Shown here: piece after piece, positions 15,115-24,017 of the stretch
Position numbering within the stretch: position 1 is the first letter of the stretch
How the letters are laid out: the number at the start of each line of letters is the position of its first letter
Source: Mycolicibacterium sp. CBMA 234
GTDB taxonomy: Bacteria > Actinomycetota > Actinomycetes > Mycobacteriales > Mycobacteriaceae
DNA: 64,000 nucleotides
Direction: 5' to 3'
NCBI RefSeq assembly: GCF_009729415.1
Contig: NZ_MPKW01000024.1
Coordinates: 186,001 to 250,000, forward strand
Notes under the pieces: generated by a model
Seen by the model: only the letters and a program-made list of their open reading frames with translations
Database searches by the model: none
Told to the model about the DNA's origin: nothing
Program-made: the position numbers and the translations under genes

Positions 15115-15876
15115 GTGATTGAACTGAAGACCGCCGCCGAGATCGAGAAGATGCGGGTCACCGGCCGCTTCGTGGCTGAGGTGCTTGCCGAGTTGAGCGG
15201 ATTGGCCGCGGTCGGGGTCAACCTGCTCGATTTGGAGCAGCACGCTCGCGGCATGGTCAAACGCCGCGGTGCCCAGTCTTGCTACTGGGACTATGACCCG
15301 TCCTTCGGCACGGGACCCTTCCGCAACGTCATCTGCTTGTCGGTCAATGATGCTGTCCTGCATGGACTTCCGCACGACTATCGGCTGCGTGACGGCGACG
15401 TGCTGACCATGGATTTCGCGGTGTCCATCGACGGCTGGGTGGCCGATGCGGCCCGCACCGTGATTGTCGGGACGCCCGCGCCCGCCGATGCGCGGCTGAT
15501 CCGGTCCACTCAGGAGGCTTTGGCGGCCGGCACCGCCGCGGCGCGGGTCGGCAACCGGCTCGGCGATATCTCGGCAGCCATCGGGGCGGTGGCCGCCGAT
15601 TACGGCTATCCGGTCAACCTGGAATTCGGCGGGCACGGACTGGGCCGGACCATGCATGAGGACCCGCACGTCCCCAACCGGGACAGGCCCGGCCGGGGCC
15701 TCAAGCTGCGGGCGGGGATGACGCTTGCACTGGAGCCGTGGTGGGCCACGGGTACCAGCCGCATCGTCTACGACCACGACGGCTGGACCATCCGATCGGC
15801 CGACGGTTCCCGGACGGCGCACACCGAGAACACCGTGGCGATCACGGAGTCGGGTCCAGTGATCTTGACCGAATGA
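15115..15876 (+). CDS. Methionine aminopeptidase (type I, M24A)
   Basis: 253 residues from GTG 15115. All metal ligands of a type I enzyme are present: HGLP near residue 83, the two aspartates in MDFAVSIDGWVADAARTVIVG (about 99 and 110), His in EFGGHGLGRTMHEDPHVPN (about 173), Glu in MTLALEPWW (about 206) and Glu in AHTENTVAITE (about 236). It removes initiator methionine from nascent proteins. The N-terminal zinc-ribbon extension of some MetAPs is missing. Mycobacteria normally encode housekeeping MetAPs elsewhere, so this repressor-controlled copy is probably accessory; conditions of expression are unknown. Confidence 0.92.
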   Translation: MIELKTAAEIEKMRVTGRFVAEVLAELSGLAAVGVNLLDLEQHARGMVKRRGAQSCYWDYDPSFGTGPFRNVICLSVNDAVLHGLPHDYRLRDGDVLTMDFAVSIDGWVADAARTVIVGTPAPADARLIRSTQEALAAGTAAARVGNRLGDISAAIGAVAADYGYPVNLEFGGHGLGRTMHEDPHVPNRDRPGRGLKLRAGMTLALEPWWATGTSRIVYDHDGWTIRSADGSRTAHTENTVAITESGPVILTE

Positions 15877-15900
15877 CCTGCCTGGGCGGGTGGGCAACCC

Positions 15901-15957
15901 CGAGAACGACGAAAAGGCCGCTGTCATGTGCTGACAGCGACCTTTTCGTCGGTCTCG
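15901..15957. terminator. Long bidirectional terminator hairpin between MetAP gene and kgd
   Basis: A 26-position stem (15901-15926 pairing with 15932-15957) with two mismatches and a 5-nt loop. The core is GACGAAAAGG...CCTTTTCGTC and CGCTGTCA...TGACAGCG. It lies between two converging stops (15876 and 15973), and both strands carry a T-run inside the stem. Confidence 0.8.
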
Positions 15958-15972
15958 AGAACTACGTGCGGA

Positions 15973-18900
15973 TTATCCGAAGGCCTCGTCGATGATGGCC
16001 TGCTGCTCGATGGCGTGCACCTTCGAGCTACCCGATGACGGAGCGCTCATCGCGCGGCGCGAGATGCGCTTGATACCGGTCAGGCGGTCCGGCAGCAGCT
16101 CCGGCAGGCTCAGCCCGAACGTCGGCCAGGGTCCCTGGTTGGCCGGCTCCTCCTGCACCCAGAAGTACTGCTGCACATTCTCGTACTGGGCCAGCGTCGC
16201 TTCGAGGCGGCGCCGGGGCAGCGGGTACAGCTGCTCGATGCGGACGATGGCGATGTCCTCGCGGTTGTCCTTGGCCTTGCGCGCCACCAGGTCGTAGTAG
16301 AGCTTGCCGCTGCACAGCAGCACCCGGGTGACCTTGGACCGATCGCCGATGCCGTCCTCGTAGGTCGGCTCTTCGAGCACCGAGCGGAACTTGATTTCGG
16401 TGAAATCCCGGACGTCACTGACAGCGGCCTTGTTGCGCAGCATGGACTTCGGGGTGAAGACGATGAGCGGACGGTGGATGCCGTCGAGGCCGTGCCGGCG
16501 CAGCAGGTGGAAGTAGTTGGCCGGGGTGGACGGCATGGCGACCGTCATCGAACCCTCGGCACACACCTGCAGGAACCGCTCGATGCGGCCCGACGTGTGG
16601 TCCGGGCCCTGGCCCTCATGGCCGTGCGGCAGCAGCAGCACGACGTCCGAGAGCTGGCCCCACTTGGCCTCGCCGGAGCTGATGAACTCGTCGATGATCG
16701 ACTGGGCGCCGTTGACGAAGTCACCGAACTGGGCTTCCCACAACACCATTGCGTCGGGGTTACCCACCGAGTAGCCGTACTCGAAGCCGACGGCCGCGAA
16801 CTCGGACAGCGCCGAGTTGTAGATCAGCAGCTTGCCGCCGGTCGGGGTGCCGTCGGTGTTGGTGGCCAGCAGCTGCAGCGGGGTGAACTCCTCGCCGGTT
16901 TGGCGGTCGATGATCACCGCGTGCCGCTGGGTGAAGGTGCCGCGCTGGGTGTCCTGACCGGAGAACCGGATCAGCCGGCCCTCGGCGATCATCGAACCCA
17001 GGGCCAGCAGCTCGCCGAAGGCCCAGTCGATCTTGCCCTCGTAGGCCATCTCGCGGCGCTTCTCCAGCACCGGCTTGACGCGCGGGTGCACGCTGAAGCC
17101 CTCGGGCACGTTCAGGTGTGCGTCACCGATGCGGGCCAGCAGCGACTTGTCGACCGCGGTCAGCAGGCGCTGCGGGATGGTCTGGTCGGATTCCACCGAT
17201 TCGCTGGGCTCGATGGCGTGCTTCTCCAGGTCACGCACCTCGTTGAAGACCCGCTCCAGTTGGCCCTGGTAGTCGCGCAGGGCGTCCTCGGCCTCTTTGA
17301 TGGAGATGTCACCACGGCCGATGAGGGCTTCGGTGTAGGTCTTGCGGACGCCACGCTTGGTGTCGATCACGTCGTACATGTACGGCTGGGTCATCGACGG
17401 GTCGTCGCCCTCGTTGTGGCCGCGGCGGCGGTAGCACAGCATGTCGATGATGACGTCCTTCTTGAACGCCTCACGGAAGTCGACAGCGATGCGGGCCACC
17501 CAGGCGCAGGCCTCGGGGTCGTCGCCGTTGACGTGGAAGATCGGCGCACCGATCATCTTCGCCACGTCGGTGCAGTACTCGCTGGAGCGCGAATCCGTTG
17601 GCGCCGTGGTGAATCCGATCTGGTTGTTCACCACGATGTGGATGGTGCCGCCGGTGCGGTAGCCCTTGAGCAGCGCCAGGTTCAGCGTCTCAGCGACCAC
17701 GCCCTGGCCGGCGAATGCTGCGTCGCCGTGCAGCATCATCGGCATGATCGAGAAGCGGCCGTGCTCGTCACTGTCGCTGTGCTCGATGGCCAGCAGGTCC
17801 TGCTTGGCGCGGACCAGGCCCTCGAGTACCGGGTCGACGGCTTCGAGGTGGCTCGGGTTGGCCACCAGCGACACGTCGATCTCGTTGTCACCGAACATCT
17901 GCAGGTAGTGGCCCGTGGCGCCGAGGTGGTACTTCACGTCGCCGGAACCGTGCGCCAGGGTCGGGTTGAGGTTGCCCTCGAACTCGCTGAAGATCTTCGA
18001 GTACGGCTTGCCGACGATGTTCGCCAGCACGTTGAGGCGGCCGCGGTGCGGCATGCCGATGACCACTTCGTCGAGGTTGTGCTCGGCGGCCTGATCGATG
18101 GCGGCATCCATCATCGGGATGACGGCTTCCGCGCCTTCCAGTGAGAAGCGCTTCTGCCCAACGTATTTGGTGTGCAGGAAGGTCTCGAATGCCTCGGCCG
18201 CGTTGAGCTTGGACAGGATGTACTTCTGCTCGCCGACCGTCGGCTTGTCGTGCTTGACCTCGATGCGCTCCTGCAGCCACTTCTGCTGTTCGGGCTCGAG
18301 GATGTGGGTGTACTCGATGGCGGCGTGCCGGCAGTAGGCGTCGCGCAGGACCGACAGCACGTCCCGCAGCTTCATGAACTGCTTGCCGGCGAACCCGTCG
18401 ACCTTGAACTCGCGGTCCAGGTCCCACAGCGTCAGACCGTGGGTGTTGACGTCGAGGTCGGGGTGGCTGCGGAAGCGGGTCTTGTCCAGGCGCAGCGGGT
18501 CGATGTCGGCCATCAGGTGGCCGCGGTTGCGGTACGCCGCGATCAGCTCGATGATGCGGGCGTTCTTGTGGGAGATCGAGTCCGGGTTGTCGATCCGCCA
18601 GCGCACCGGCTCGTAGGGGATGCCGAGCTCGCGGAAGATCTCGTCGAAGAAGTCGTCGGCGAGCAGCAGGTTATGAACGGTGCGCAGGAAGTCGCCGGAC
18701 TCGGCGCCCTGAATGATGCGGTGATCGTAGGTCGACGTCAGCGTGATCAGCTTGCCGATACCGAGCTCGGCGATGCGCTCTTCGCTGGCACCCTGGAACT
18801 CGGCCGGGTACTCCATGGCACCGGCGCCGATGATCGCGCCCTGGCCGCGCATCAAGCGTGGCACCGAGTGCACGGTGCCGATGGTGCCCGGGTTGGTCAG

Positions 18901-19662
18901 CGAGATGGTGACGCCGCTGAAGTCCTCGGCGGTCAGCTTGCCGTCGCGGGCGCGCCGGACGATGTCCTCGTAGGCGGCGATGAACTGCCCGAATTGCATT
19001 GTCTCGCAACGCTTGATGGCTGCGACGACGAGCTGGCGTGAGCCGTCCTTGTTCTGCAGGTCGATGGCCAGACCGAGGTTGGTGTGCGCCGGCGTAACCG
19101 CCGTCGGCTTGCCGTCCACGTCGGCGAAGTACCGGTTCATGTTCGGGAACTGCTTGACCGCCTGGACAATCGCGTAGCCCAGCAGGTGGGTGAAGCTGAT
19201 CTTGCCGCCGCGGGTGCGCTTGAGGTGGTTGTTGATGACGATGCGGTTGTCGATCATCAGCTTCGCCGGGATGGCGCGCACGCTGGTGGCCGTGGGCACG
19301 TTCAGCGACGCGTTCATGTTCTTGACGACGGCGGCTGCAGCGCCGCGCAGTACCTGCGTCTCGGAGTCGGCGGCCGGCGCCGGTCCGGCTGCCGCCTTGG
19401 CGGGTGCCGGTGCTGCCTTGGGGGCCGGCGCGGCAGGGGCCACCGCGGGTGCCGGCGCGGCAGCAGCCGGGGCTGCGGGAGCGGCCGGTGCGGCCACGGT
19501 CGCGGCGACGGATTCCGTTGTGTCCGTTACAGGTTCGGGGTTGTAGTCCCGCAGGAAGTCGTGCCAGCTCGGGTCCACCGAGGACGGGTCCTCACGGAAT
19601 TTGCGATACATCTCTTCGACCAGCCACTCGTTCTGACCGAATGGTGAAGGTGATGTGCTCAC
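15973..19662 (-). CDS. kgd: Multifunctional 2-oxoglutarate metabolism enzyme Kgd
   Basis: 1229 residues from GTG 19662, matching the remembered 1231 of M. tuberculosis Kgd; the signature SPFGQNEWLVEEMYRKFREDPSSVD starts at about residue 6 (shown in part). A Pro/Ala linker (about 45-105) leads to an E2-type acyltransferase domain ending in TYDHRIIQGAESGDF (about 308). From about 360 follows a thiamine-diphosphate E1 domain with HRGRLNVLAN, HGDAAFAGQGVV and IHIVVNNQIGFTT. It decarboxylates 2-oxoglutarate, serving the TCA cycle through succinic semialdehyde, 2-hydroxy-3-oxoadipate or succinyl transfer with lipoyl partners. In mycobacteria the FHA protein GarA inhibits it. A structured leader precedes the start. 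Confidence 0.97.
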   Translation of the reverse strand: MSTSPSPFGQNEWLVEEMYRKFREDPSSVDPSWHDFLRDYNPEPVTDTTESVAATVAAPAAPAAPAAAAPAPAVAPAAPAPKAAPAPAKAAAGPAPAADSETQVLRGAAAAVVKNMNASLNVPTATSVRAIPAKLMIDNRIVINNHLKRTRGGKISFTHLLGYAIVQAVKQFPNMNRYFADVDGKPTAVTPAHTNLGLAIDLQNKDGSRQLVVAAIKRCETMQFGQFIAAYEDIVRRARDGKLTAEDFSGVTISLTNPGTIGTVHSVPRLMRGQGAIIGAGAMEYPAEFQGASEERIAELGIGKLITLTSTYDHRIIQGAESGDFLRTVHNLLLADDFFDEIFRELGIPYEPVRWRIDNPDSISHKNARIIELIAAYRNRGHLMADIDPLRLDKTRFRSHPDLDVNTHGLTLWDLDREFKVDGFAGKQFMKLRDVLSVLRDAYCRHAAIEYTHILEPEQQKWLQERIEVKHDKPTVGEQKYILSKLNAAEAFETFLHTKYVGQKRFSLEGAEAVIPMMDAAIDQAAEHNLDEVVIGMPHRGRLNVLANIVGKPYSKIFSEFEGNLNPTLAHGSGDVKYHLGATGHYLQMFGDNEIDVSLVANPSHLEAVDPVLEGLVRAKQDLLAIEHSDSDEHGRFSIMPMMLHGDAAFAGQGVVAETLNLALLKGYRTGGTIHIVVNNQIGFTTAPTDSRSSEYCTDVAKMIGAPIFHVNGDDPEACAWVARIAVDFREAFKKDVIIDMLCYRRRGHNEGDDPSMTQPYMYDVIDTKRGVRKTYTEALIGRGDISIKEAEDALRDYQGQLERVFNEVRDLEKHAIEPSESVESDQTIPQRLLTAVDKSLLARIGDAHLNVPEGFSVHPRVKPVLEKRREMAYEGKIDWAFGELLALGSMIAEGRLIRFSGQDTQRGTFTQRHAVIIDRQTGEEFTPLQLLATNTDGTPTGGKLLIYNSALSEFAAVGFEYGYSVGNPDAMVLWEAQFGDFVNGAQSIIDEFISSGEAKWGQLSDVVLLLPHGHEGQGPDHTSGRIERFLQVCAEGSMTVAMPSTPANYFHLLRRHGLDGIHRPLIVFTPKSMLRNKAAVSDVRDFTEIKFRSVLEEPTYEDGIGDRSKVTRVLLCSGKLYYDLVARKAKDNREDIAIVRIEQLYPLPRRRLEATLAQYENVQQYFWVQEEPANQGPWPTFGLSLPELLPDRLTGIKRISRRAMSAPSSGSSKVHAIEQQAIIDEAFG

Positions 19663-19700
19663 GGCCGCTATTCGCCTCGTTTCCTTCTGCTTGACGAGAG

Positions 19701-19728
19701 CCGGGCCGGTGCCCGGCGGGTACCCGCC
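19701..19728 (-). promoter_or_regulatory. Hairpins in the kgd leader
   Basis: CCGGGC (19701-19706)/GCCCGG (19711-19716) with a 4-nt loop, and the adjacent 14-bp palindrome GGCGGGTACCCGCC (19715-19728). They share two bases, so the two structures exclude each other or compete. They lie 40-66 nt before the kgd start. Confidence 0.4.
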
Positions 19729-19766
19729 TGTTGTCTGTCGGCGGTCGCCCGCCCCTGCGCCGCCTA

Positions 19767-19815
19767 AGGCTAACCCTTCGGTCCGTTCCGTGGTCGGCGG
19801 AAGCCCACGGAACGG
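19767..19815 (-). promoter_or_regulatory. Candidate kgd promoter with 11-bp inverted repeat
   Basis: On the minus strand TAGCCT (19772-19767) is a plausible -10. Upstream lies a perfect 11-bp inverted repeat, CCGTTCCGTGG (19783-19793) and CCACGGAACGG (19805-19815), with an 11-nt spacer across the -35 position. It may be an operator for kgd or the terminator of the preceding EcsC-like gene (stop at 19839). Confidence 0.4.
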
Positions 19816-19838
19816 TGCAACAATCTGTGACGGGTTTG

Positions 19839-20591
19839 CTAATCCCGCGCCTCGGGCAGGATTAGCAGCGTCGAGCGCCACCGCGGCGGCGGCGCTCCGA
19901 ACGCCGCGCGCGCGTTCTCGATGATCTTCTTGCTCATCAACCGGTTGCCGACCCCGCCGATCACCGCGCCGATGCCGACGGGCAGCAGCTTGCCGAATGC
20001 GATGGCGCCGCGCTTGAGCGCGTACTTCTTCACGAAGAACTTCAGCAGCCGCGAATTCAATTGCGAGACAGCCGGTAACGGCACGGCGGCCGCGCCGTCG
20101 GCCATCCAGGCGCCGCTGGTGCGGCCGGTGCCCAGTAGATCGGAGATGGCGTGCTTGCCCTCGTCGCCGACGAGCACGGCCAGGACCAGGGCGCGCCGAC
20201 GCTCCCGATGATCGACCGGGATGCCGTGCACCTCGGCGACTGCCAGGGCGAACACCGCGGTGGCTTCGAGGAACACCACGGTCTCACCGGCGATGGCCGA
20301 CATCGCGGCGATGGTGCCGATGCCGGGGAACGCGGCAGCGGACCCTACCGCGGCACCGCTGGCCATGGTCGCGGCCAGGTAGTGGTTCTCGAGCTTGGCG
20401 ATGATCTCGGCCGGGGTGGCGCCGGGGTTGTGCTCCCGCAACCGGTTGACGTACGCGTGCACTGCCGGCGCCTGCACGCGAGCTCCGCGCTCCAGGATGT
20501 GCGACAGGGCCTTGGCAGCGGCACCGGGATTCTCATCGTGGGCGTCATGCTTCACGGGCAATTGCCCCTTCATGCTGGAGCGAGCACTCAT
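19839..20591 (-). CDS. EcsC-like membrane-associated protein (Rv1249c-like)
   Basis: 250 residues from ATG 20591 (GGAGAGG seven bases upstream); an alternative ATG is at 20573. Amphipathic and glycine-rich hydrophobic segments AATMASGAAVGSAAAFPGIG and LLPVGIGAVIGGVGNRLM flank a helical core with AGETVVFLEATAVFALAVAEVHGI and HRERRRALVLAVLVGDEG. This pattern resembles the EcsC family of bacilli, where the protein is linked to an ABC exporter, though the resemblance is by eye only. It lies upstream of kgd in the same direction. Function unknown. Confidence 0.72.
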   Translation of the reverse strand: MSARSSMKGQLPVKHDAHDENPGAAAKALSHILERGARVQAPAVHAYVNRLREHNPGATPAEIIAKLENHYLAATMASGAAVGSAAAFPGIGTIAAMSAIAGETVVFLEATAVFALAVAEVHGIPVDHRERRRALVLAVLVGDEGKHAISDLLGTGRTSGAWMADGAAAVPLPAVSQLNSRLLKFFVKKYALKRGAIAFGKLLPVGIGAVIGGVGNRLMSKKIIENARAAFGAPPPRWRSTLLILPEARD

Positions 20592-20780
20592 CGGCCGGCC
20601 TCTCCATATCCGTACTCAGGAATTCAGGCTAACGCGTGGTCAACGTTCGGCGCGCAATCTGAGTGCCCACACCGGCTGAGTCAGTAACAGGGATCACGCC
20701 GGCTGAGCCGGCACCGGCCATCTAACACGTGGCCGGCGTTGCCGGGAAGAAAAAACCGGTATGCATTGCTGACCTCGTTC
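20592..20780. other. 189-bp divergent intergenic region
   Basis: Separates the EcsC-like gene from the Bcr/CflA MFS gene. It contains GCCGGCTGAGCCGGC (20699-20713), a 6-bp inverted repeat with a short loop, and an A-rich stretch before 20760. No gene or clear promoter was recognised. Confidence 0.35.
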
Positions 20781-22067
20781 ATGGCAGCATCGCCCCTTGT
20801 GGATCTGACAGCGGTAGGTGGCGCCGCCGGTAGCGGTGCGCCCGCCGAGGCGCCGGAGGTAAGTCCGGGCACGAACCGGACCCGGATGATTCTCGTTCTC
20901 GGTCTGCTGGTCGCACTCGGCCCGCTGACCATCGACATGTACCTGCCCGCGCTGCCGCGGATCGCCGCTGAGCTGGGATTGTCGTCGTCGGTGGCGCAGC
21001 TGACCCTGACCGGGACGCTGGGCGGACTGGCCCTGGGCCAGCTGATTGTCGGCCCGCTGTCGGACGCGCTGGGGCGGCGCCGGCCGCTCATCGCCGGGAT
21101 TCTGCTGCATATGGCGGCGTCGGTGTTGTGCCTGTTCGCGCCGAACATCGAGATGCTGGGCGTGGCTCGCACGTTGCAGGGCGTCGGTGCGGCCGCCGCT
21201 TCGGTGGTGGCCATCGCCGTGGTCAGTGACCTGTTCGACGAGTCGGTAGCGGCCACCGTGATGTCCCGATTGATCCTGGTCCTGGGCGTGGCGCCGGTGT
21301 TGGCGCCGTCGCTGGGAGCCGCAGTGCTGCTGCACGGTTCATGGCACTGGGTGTTCGCCGCGCTCGCGGTGCTGGGCGGCGCGATCCTGGCGGTCGCGGT
21401 GCTGGCGTTGCCCGAGACACTGGCGGCCCGTGACCGGCGCCCGCTGGAACTGCGCGCCATCCTGCGGACCTACGGCGAAGTGCTGAGCGACGTGCGGTTC
21501 GTCGTCCTCGTCATCGTCGGTGCCCTCGGCATGTCCGGCCTCTTCGCGTACATCGCGGGCGCGGCCTTCGTCTTGCAGGGTCGTTACGGGCTGGACCAGC
21601 AGACTTTTGCGCTCGTGTTCGCAGCCGGCGCCATCGCGCTCATCGGTTCCACCCAGTTCAACGTGGTGCTGCTGCGCCGGTTCGAGCCGCAGAAGATCGC
21701 AGTGGTCGCGCTGGTCGCCGCCTCGGTGTTTGGCCTCGGCTTCGTCGTGCTGGCGTTCCTGCACATGGGCGGTCTGGCGGGCTTCCTGATCCCGGTTTGG
21801 GCAATGCTGGCCGCCATGGGCCTGGTGATTCCGAACACACCTGCGGTCGCTCTGGCCCGGCATCCCGACGCCGCCGGCACGGCTGCGGCCGCGCTGGGTG
21901 CCGCGCAGTTCGGGGTCGGCGCCGCGGTCGCACCTCTCGTCGGCGCGTTGGGCAACGGTGAGCTGGCGCTCGCGGGGGTGATGACGACGGGCGTCGTGGT
22001 TGCCCTGCTCGCTCTGCTGTCCGTCGGGGACATGGGCAAGTCGGGCCACGAGCGTGGGCAGCACTAG
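20781..22067 (+). CDS. Bcr/CflA-type multidrug efflux MFS transporter
   Basis: 428 residues if translated from ATG 20781; the frame is open further upstream to a TTG at 20739, so the start is not certain. Twelve predicted transmembrane helices. Bcr/CflA signature TIDMYLPALPRIAAELG in helix 1, motif A GPLSDALGRRRPLIAG in the 2-3 loop, and ARTLQGVGAAAASVVAIAVV in helix 4-5. This DHA1 group exports drugs such as bicyclomycin, chloramphenicol or sulfonamides by proton antiport. No regulator is adjacent. From memory this gene is not at this position in M. tuberculosis. Confidence 0.88.
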   Translation: MAASPLVDLTAVGGAAGSGAPAEAPEVSPGTNRTRMILVLGLLVALGPLTIDMYLPALPRIAAELGLSSSVAQLTLTGTLGGLALGQLIVGPLSDALGRRRPLIAGILLHMAASVLCLFAPNIEMLGVARTLQGVGAAAASVVAIAVVSDLFDESVAATVMSRLILVLGVAPVLAPSLGAAVLLHGSWHWVFAALAVLGGAILAVAVLALPETLAARDRRPLELRAILRTYGEVLSDVRFVVLVIVGALGMSGLFAYIAGAAFVLQGRYGLDQQTFALVFAAGAIALIGSTQFNVVLLRRFEPQKIAVVALVAASVFGLGFVVLAFLHMGGLAGFLIPVWAMLAAMGLVIPNTPAVALARHPDAAGTAAAALGAAQFGVGAAVAPLVGALGNGELALAGVMTTGVVVALLALLSVGDMGKSGHERGQH

Positions 22068-22201
22068 GACGCCACGCCGGGCCTGGTGACTTGTTCGACT
22101 CCTCGACTATCCGTAGCGTCGAAGTCGAGACCGGCAGCTCGGCCGGCTACTGAACTTGATACCGACACCATGCATACGTTGATCTCCACCCGGGTTGCCC
22201 A

Positions 22202-24016
22202 GTGACCACCGCGCCGGTCAGCCACCCCTGGAACGCGCTCTGGGCCATGATGGTCGGCTTCTTCATGATCCTGGTCGACTCCACGATCGTCGCCGTCGCC
22301 AACGTCGTCATCATGCAGAAACTCGGCACCGACTACGACGGTGTCATCTGGGTGACCAGCGCATACCTGCTGGCCTACGCGGTGCCGCTGCTTGTCGCCG
22401 GCCGGCTCGGTGACCGCTTCGGACCCCGAAACCTCTACCTCACCGGCCTGGCCATTTTCACCGTGGCGTCGCTGTGGTGCGGGTTGTCCGGCAGCGTCGG
22501 CATGCTGATCGCCGCGCGCGTCGTACAGGGGCTCGGTGCGGCGTTGCTCACCCCGCAGACCCTGTCGACCATCACCCGCATCTTCCCGCCCCAACACCGC
22601 GGCGCCGCGATGAGCTTGTGGGGTGCCACCGCAGGGGTCGCGACGTTGGTGGGCCCGCTGGCCGGCGGCGTGCTGGTGGACCACCTCGGCTGGCAGTGGA
22701 TTTTCTTCGTCAACGTGCCGATCGGCATCATCGGGCTGGGCCTGGCCTGGGTGCTGGTCCCGCACCTGCCCACCGAGCGACATCGGTTCGACGTGCTCGG
22801 CGTGGTGCTGTCGGGCCTCGGCATGTTCGGCATCGTGTTCGGCCTGCAGGAGGGGCAGGCGCACGAGTGGTCCTGGTGGATCTGGCTGGTGATCTTCGCG
22901 GGCCTGGGCTTAATGGCTGCCTTTATCTGGTGGCAGTCGGTCAATCCGAACGAGCCGCTGATCCCGTTGACGGTGTTCCGCGACAACGACTTCTGCATGT
23001 CCAACGTGGCGGTGGCCACCATCGGTTTCTGCGTGACAGCGATGATCCTGCCGGTGATGTTCCACGCCCAGGCGGTTCTGGGACTGAGTGCAACCCGATC
23101 GGCCTTACTCACCGCGCCCATGGCGGTGGTGTCGGGCTTCCTGGCGCCGATGGTCGGCCGGATGGTCGACCGCTACTTGCCGCAGCCGATCGTCGGGTTC
23201 GGCTTCTCATCACTGGCCATCGGTCTGACCTGGCTGTCGTTCGGACTGACCCCGACGACGCCCATCTGGCAGCTGGTGTTGCCGTTCGTCTTGATGGGCA
23301 TCGGCATGGCCTTCATCTGGGCGCCGCTAGCCGCGACCGCCACCCGCAATCTGCCGCCGCGCCTGGCCGGTGCCGGGTCCGGCGTCTACAACGCGACGCG
23401 ACAGGTGGGTTCGGTGCTGGGCAGCGCTGGCATGGCCGCCTACATGACCTCCCGGATCGGTGCCGAGATGCCGTCGGGCGGTCGGCCGCCCACGGGCGAG
23501 GGCGCGCAGCTGACTTTGCCGCCTTTCCTGCACGACGCGTTCGCCACCGCGATGTCACAATCGCTGCTGCTGCCGGCGTTCGTCGCGTTGTTCGGCGTCG
23601 TCGCTGCGCTGTTCCTGCGCGGGCAGGAGGGTGGCGCCGCGGCGGGGGCGTACGCCCAGGATCGGGCGTACGAACCGGAAGACTTGGAGCCCAACTACTT
23701 CCCCGACGACGACTACTACGTCGAGTACACCGTCGACCGGGATCACCTGGACGACTACGAGTCCTGGGACACCTGGTACGCCGAGCCTGACGAGGCATAC
23801 GAGGCATACGAGCCCGAGGAGCCGGCGACCTCACCGATCGCGGCGCATGTCGAGCCGGTGTTCAACGAGCACTGGCACCACGTCGACGACGCGGGGGACG
23901 CGCCGACGCACGACGCCCGGCCTGCCGAAGAGATGGCGGCGCCAGCTCGGGGCCGGCACTACCGAAACGATGGCGAGGCCGAGGATCCAGGCATCTACGG
24001 CCTGCACTCGATGTGA
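22202..24016 (+). CDS. DHA2-family drug efflux MFS transporter with acidic tail (Rv1250-like)
   Basis: 604 residues from GTG 22202. A 14-helix DHA2/EmrB-type transporter: motif D1 ILVDSTIVAVAN in helix 1, motif A AGRLGDRFGPRN, RVVQGLGAALLTPQTL, and the antiporter motif C VGPLAGGVLVDHLGWQWIFF. After residue about 480 comes a cytoplasmic tail of some 120 residues rich in Asp, Glu and Tyr (PNYFPDDDYYVEYTVDRDHLDDYE), unusual for the family but also present, from memory, in mycobacterial Rv1250. The tail has no recognised fold. Substrates unknown; export of drugs or lipids driven by protons. Confidence 0.9.
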   Translation: MTTAPVSHPWNALWAMMVGFFMILVDSTIVAVANVVIMQKLGTDYDGVIWVTSAYLLAYAVPLLVAGRLGDRFGPRNLYLTGLAIFTVASLWCGLSGSVGMLIAARVVQGLGAALLTPQTLSTITRIFPPQHRGAAMSLWGATAGVATLVGPLAGGVLVDHLGWQWIFFVNVPIGIIGLGLAWVLVPHLPTERHRFDVLGVVLSGLGMFGIVFGLQEGQAHEWSWWIWLVIFAGLGLMAAFIWWQSVNPNEPLIPLTVFRDNDFCMSNVAVATIGFCVTAMILPVMFHAQAVLGLSATRSALLTAPMAVVSGFLAPMVGRMVDRYLPQPIVGFGFSSLAIGLTWLSFGLTPTTPIWQLVLPFVLMGIGMAFIWAPLAATATRNLPPRLAGAGSGVYNATRQVGSVLGSAGMAAYMTSRIGAEMPSGGRPPTGEGAQLTLPPFLHDAFATAMSQSLLLPAFVALFGVVAALFLRGQEGGAAAGAYAQDRAYEPEDLEPNYFPDDDYYVEYTVDRDHLDDYESWDTWYAEPDEAYEAYEPEEPATSPIAAHVEPVFNEHWHHVDDAGDAPTHDARPAEEMAAPARGRHYRNDGEAEDPGIYGLHSM

Positions 24017-24017
24017 G

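Noticed and set aside
12209..15876. Toxin-antitoxin genes expected at the relBE position
   Set aside because: No RelE- or RelB-like sequence was found; the XRE/MetAP pair does not look like a known toxin-antitoxin module.
16474..18144. 556-codon open frame on the + strand inside kgd
   Set aside because: It is antisense to a clearly conserved enzyme; composition reflects GC-rich codon shadow, with no start signal or domain.
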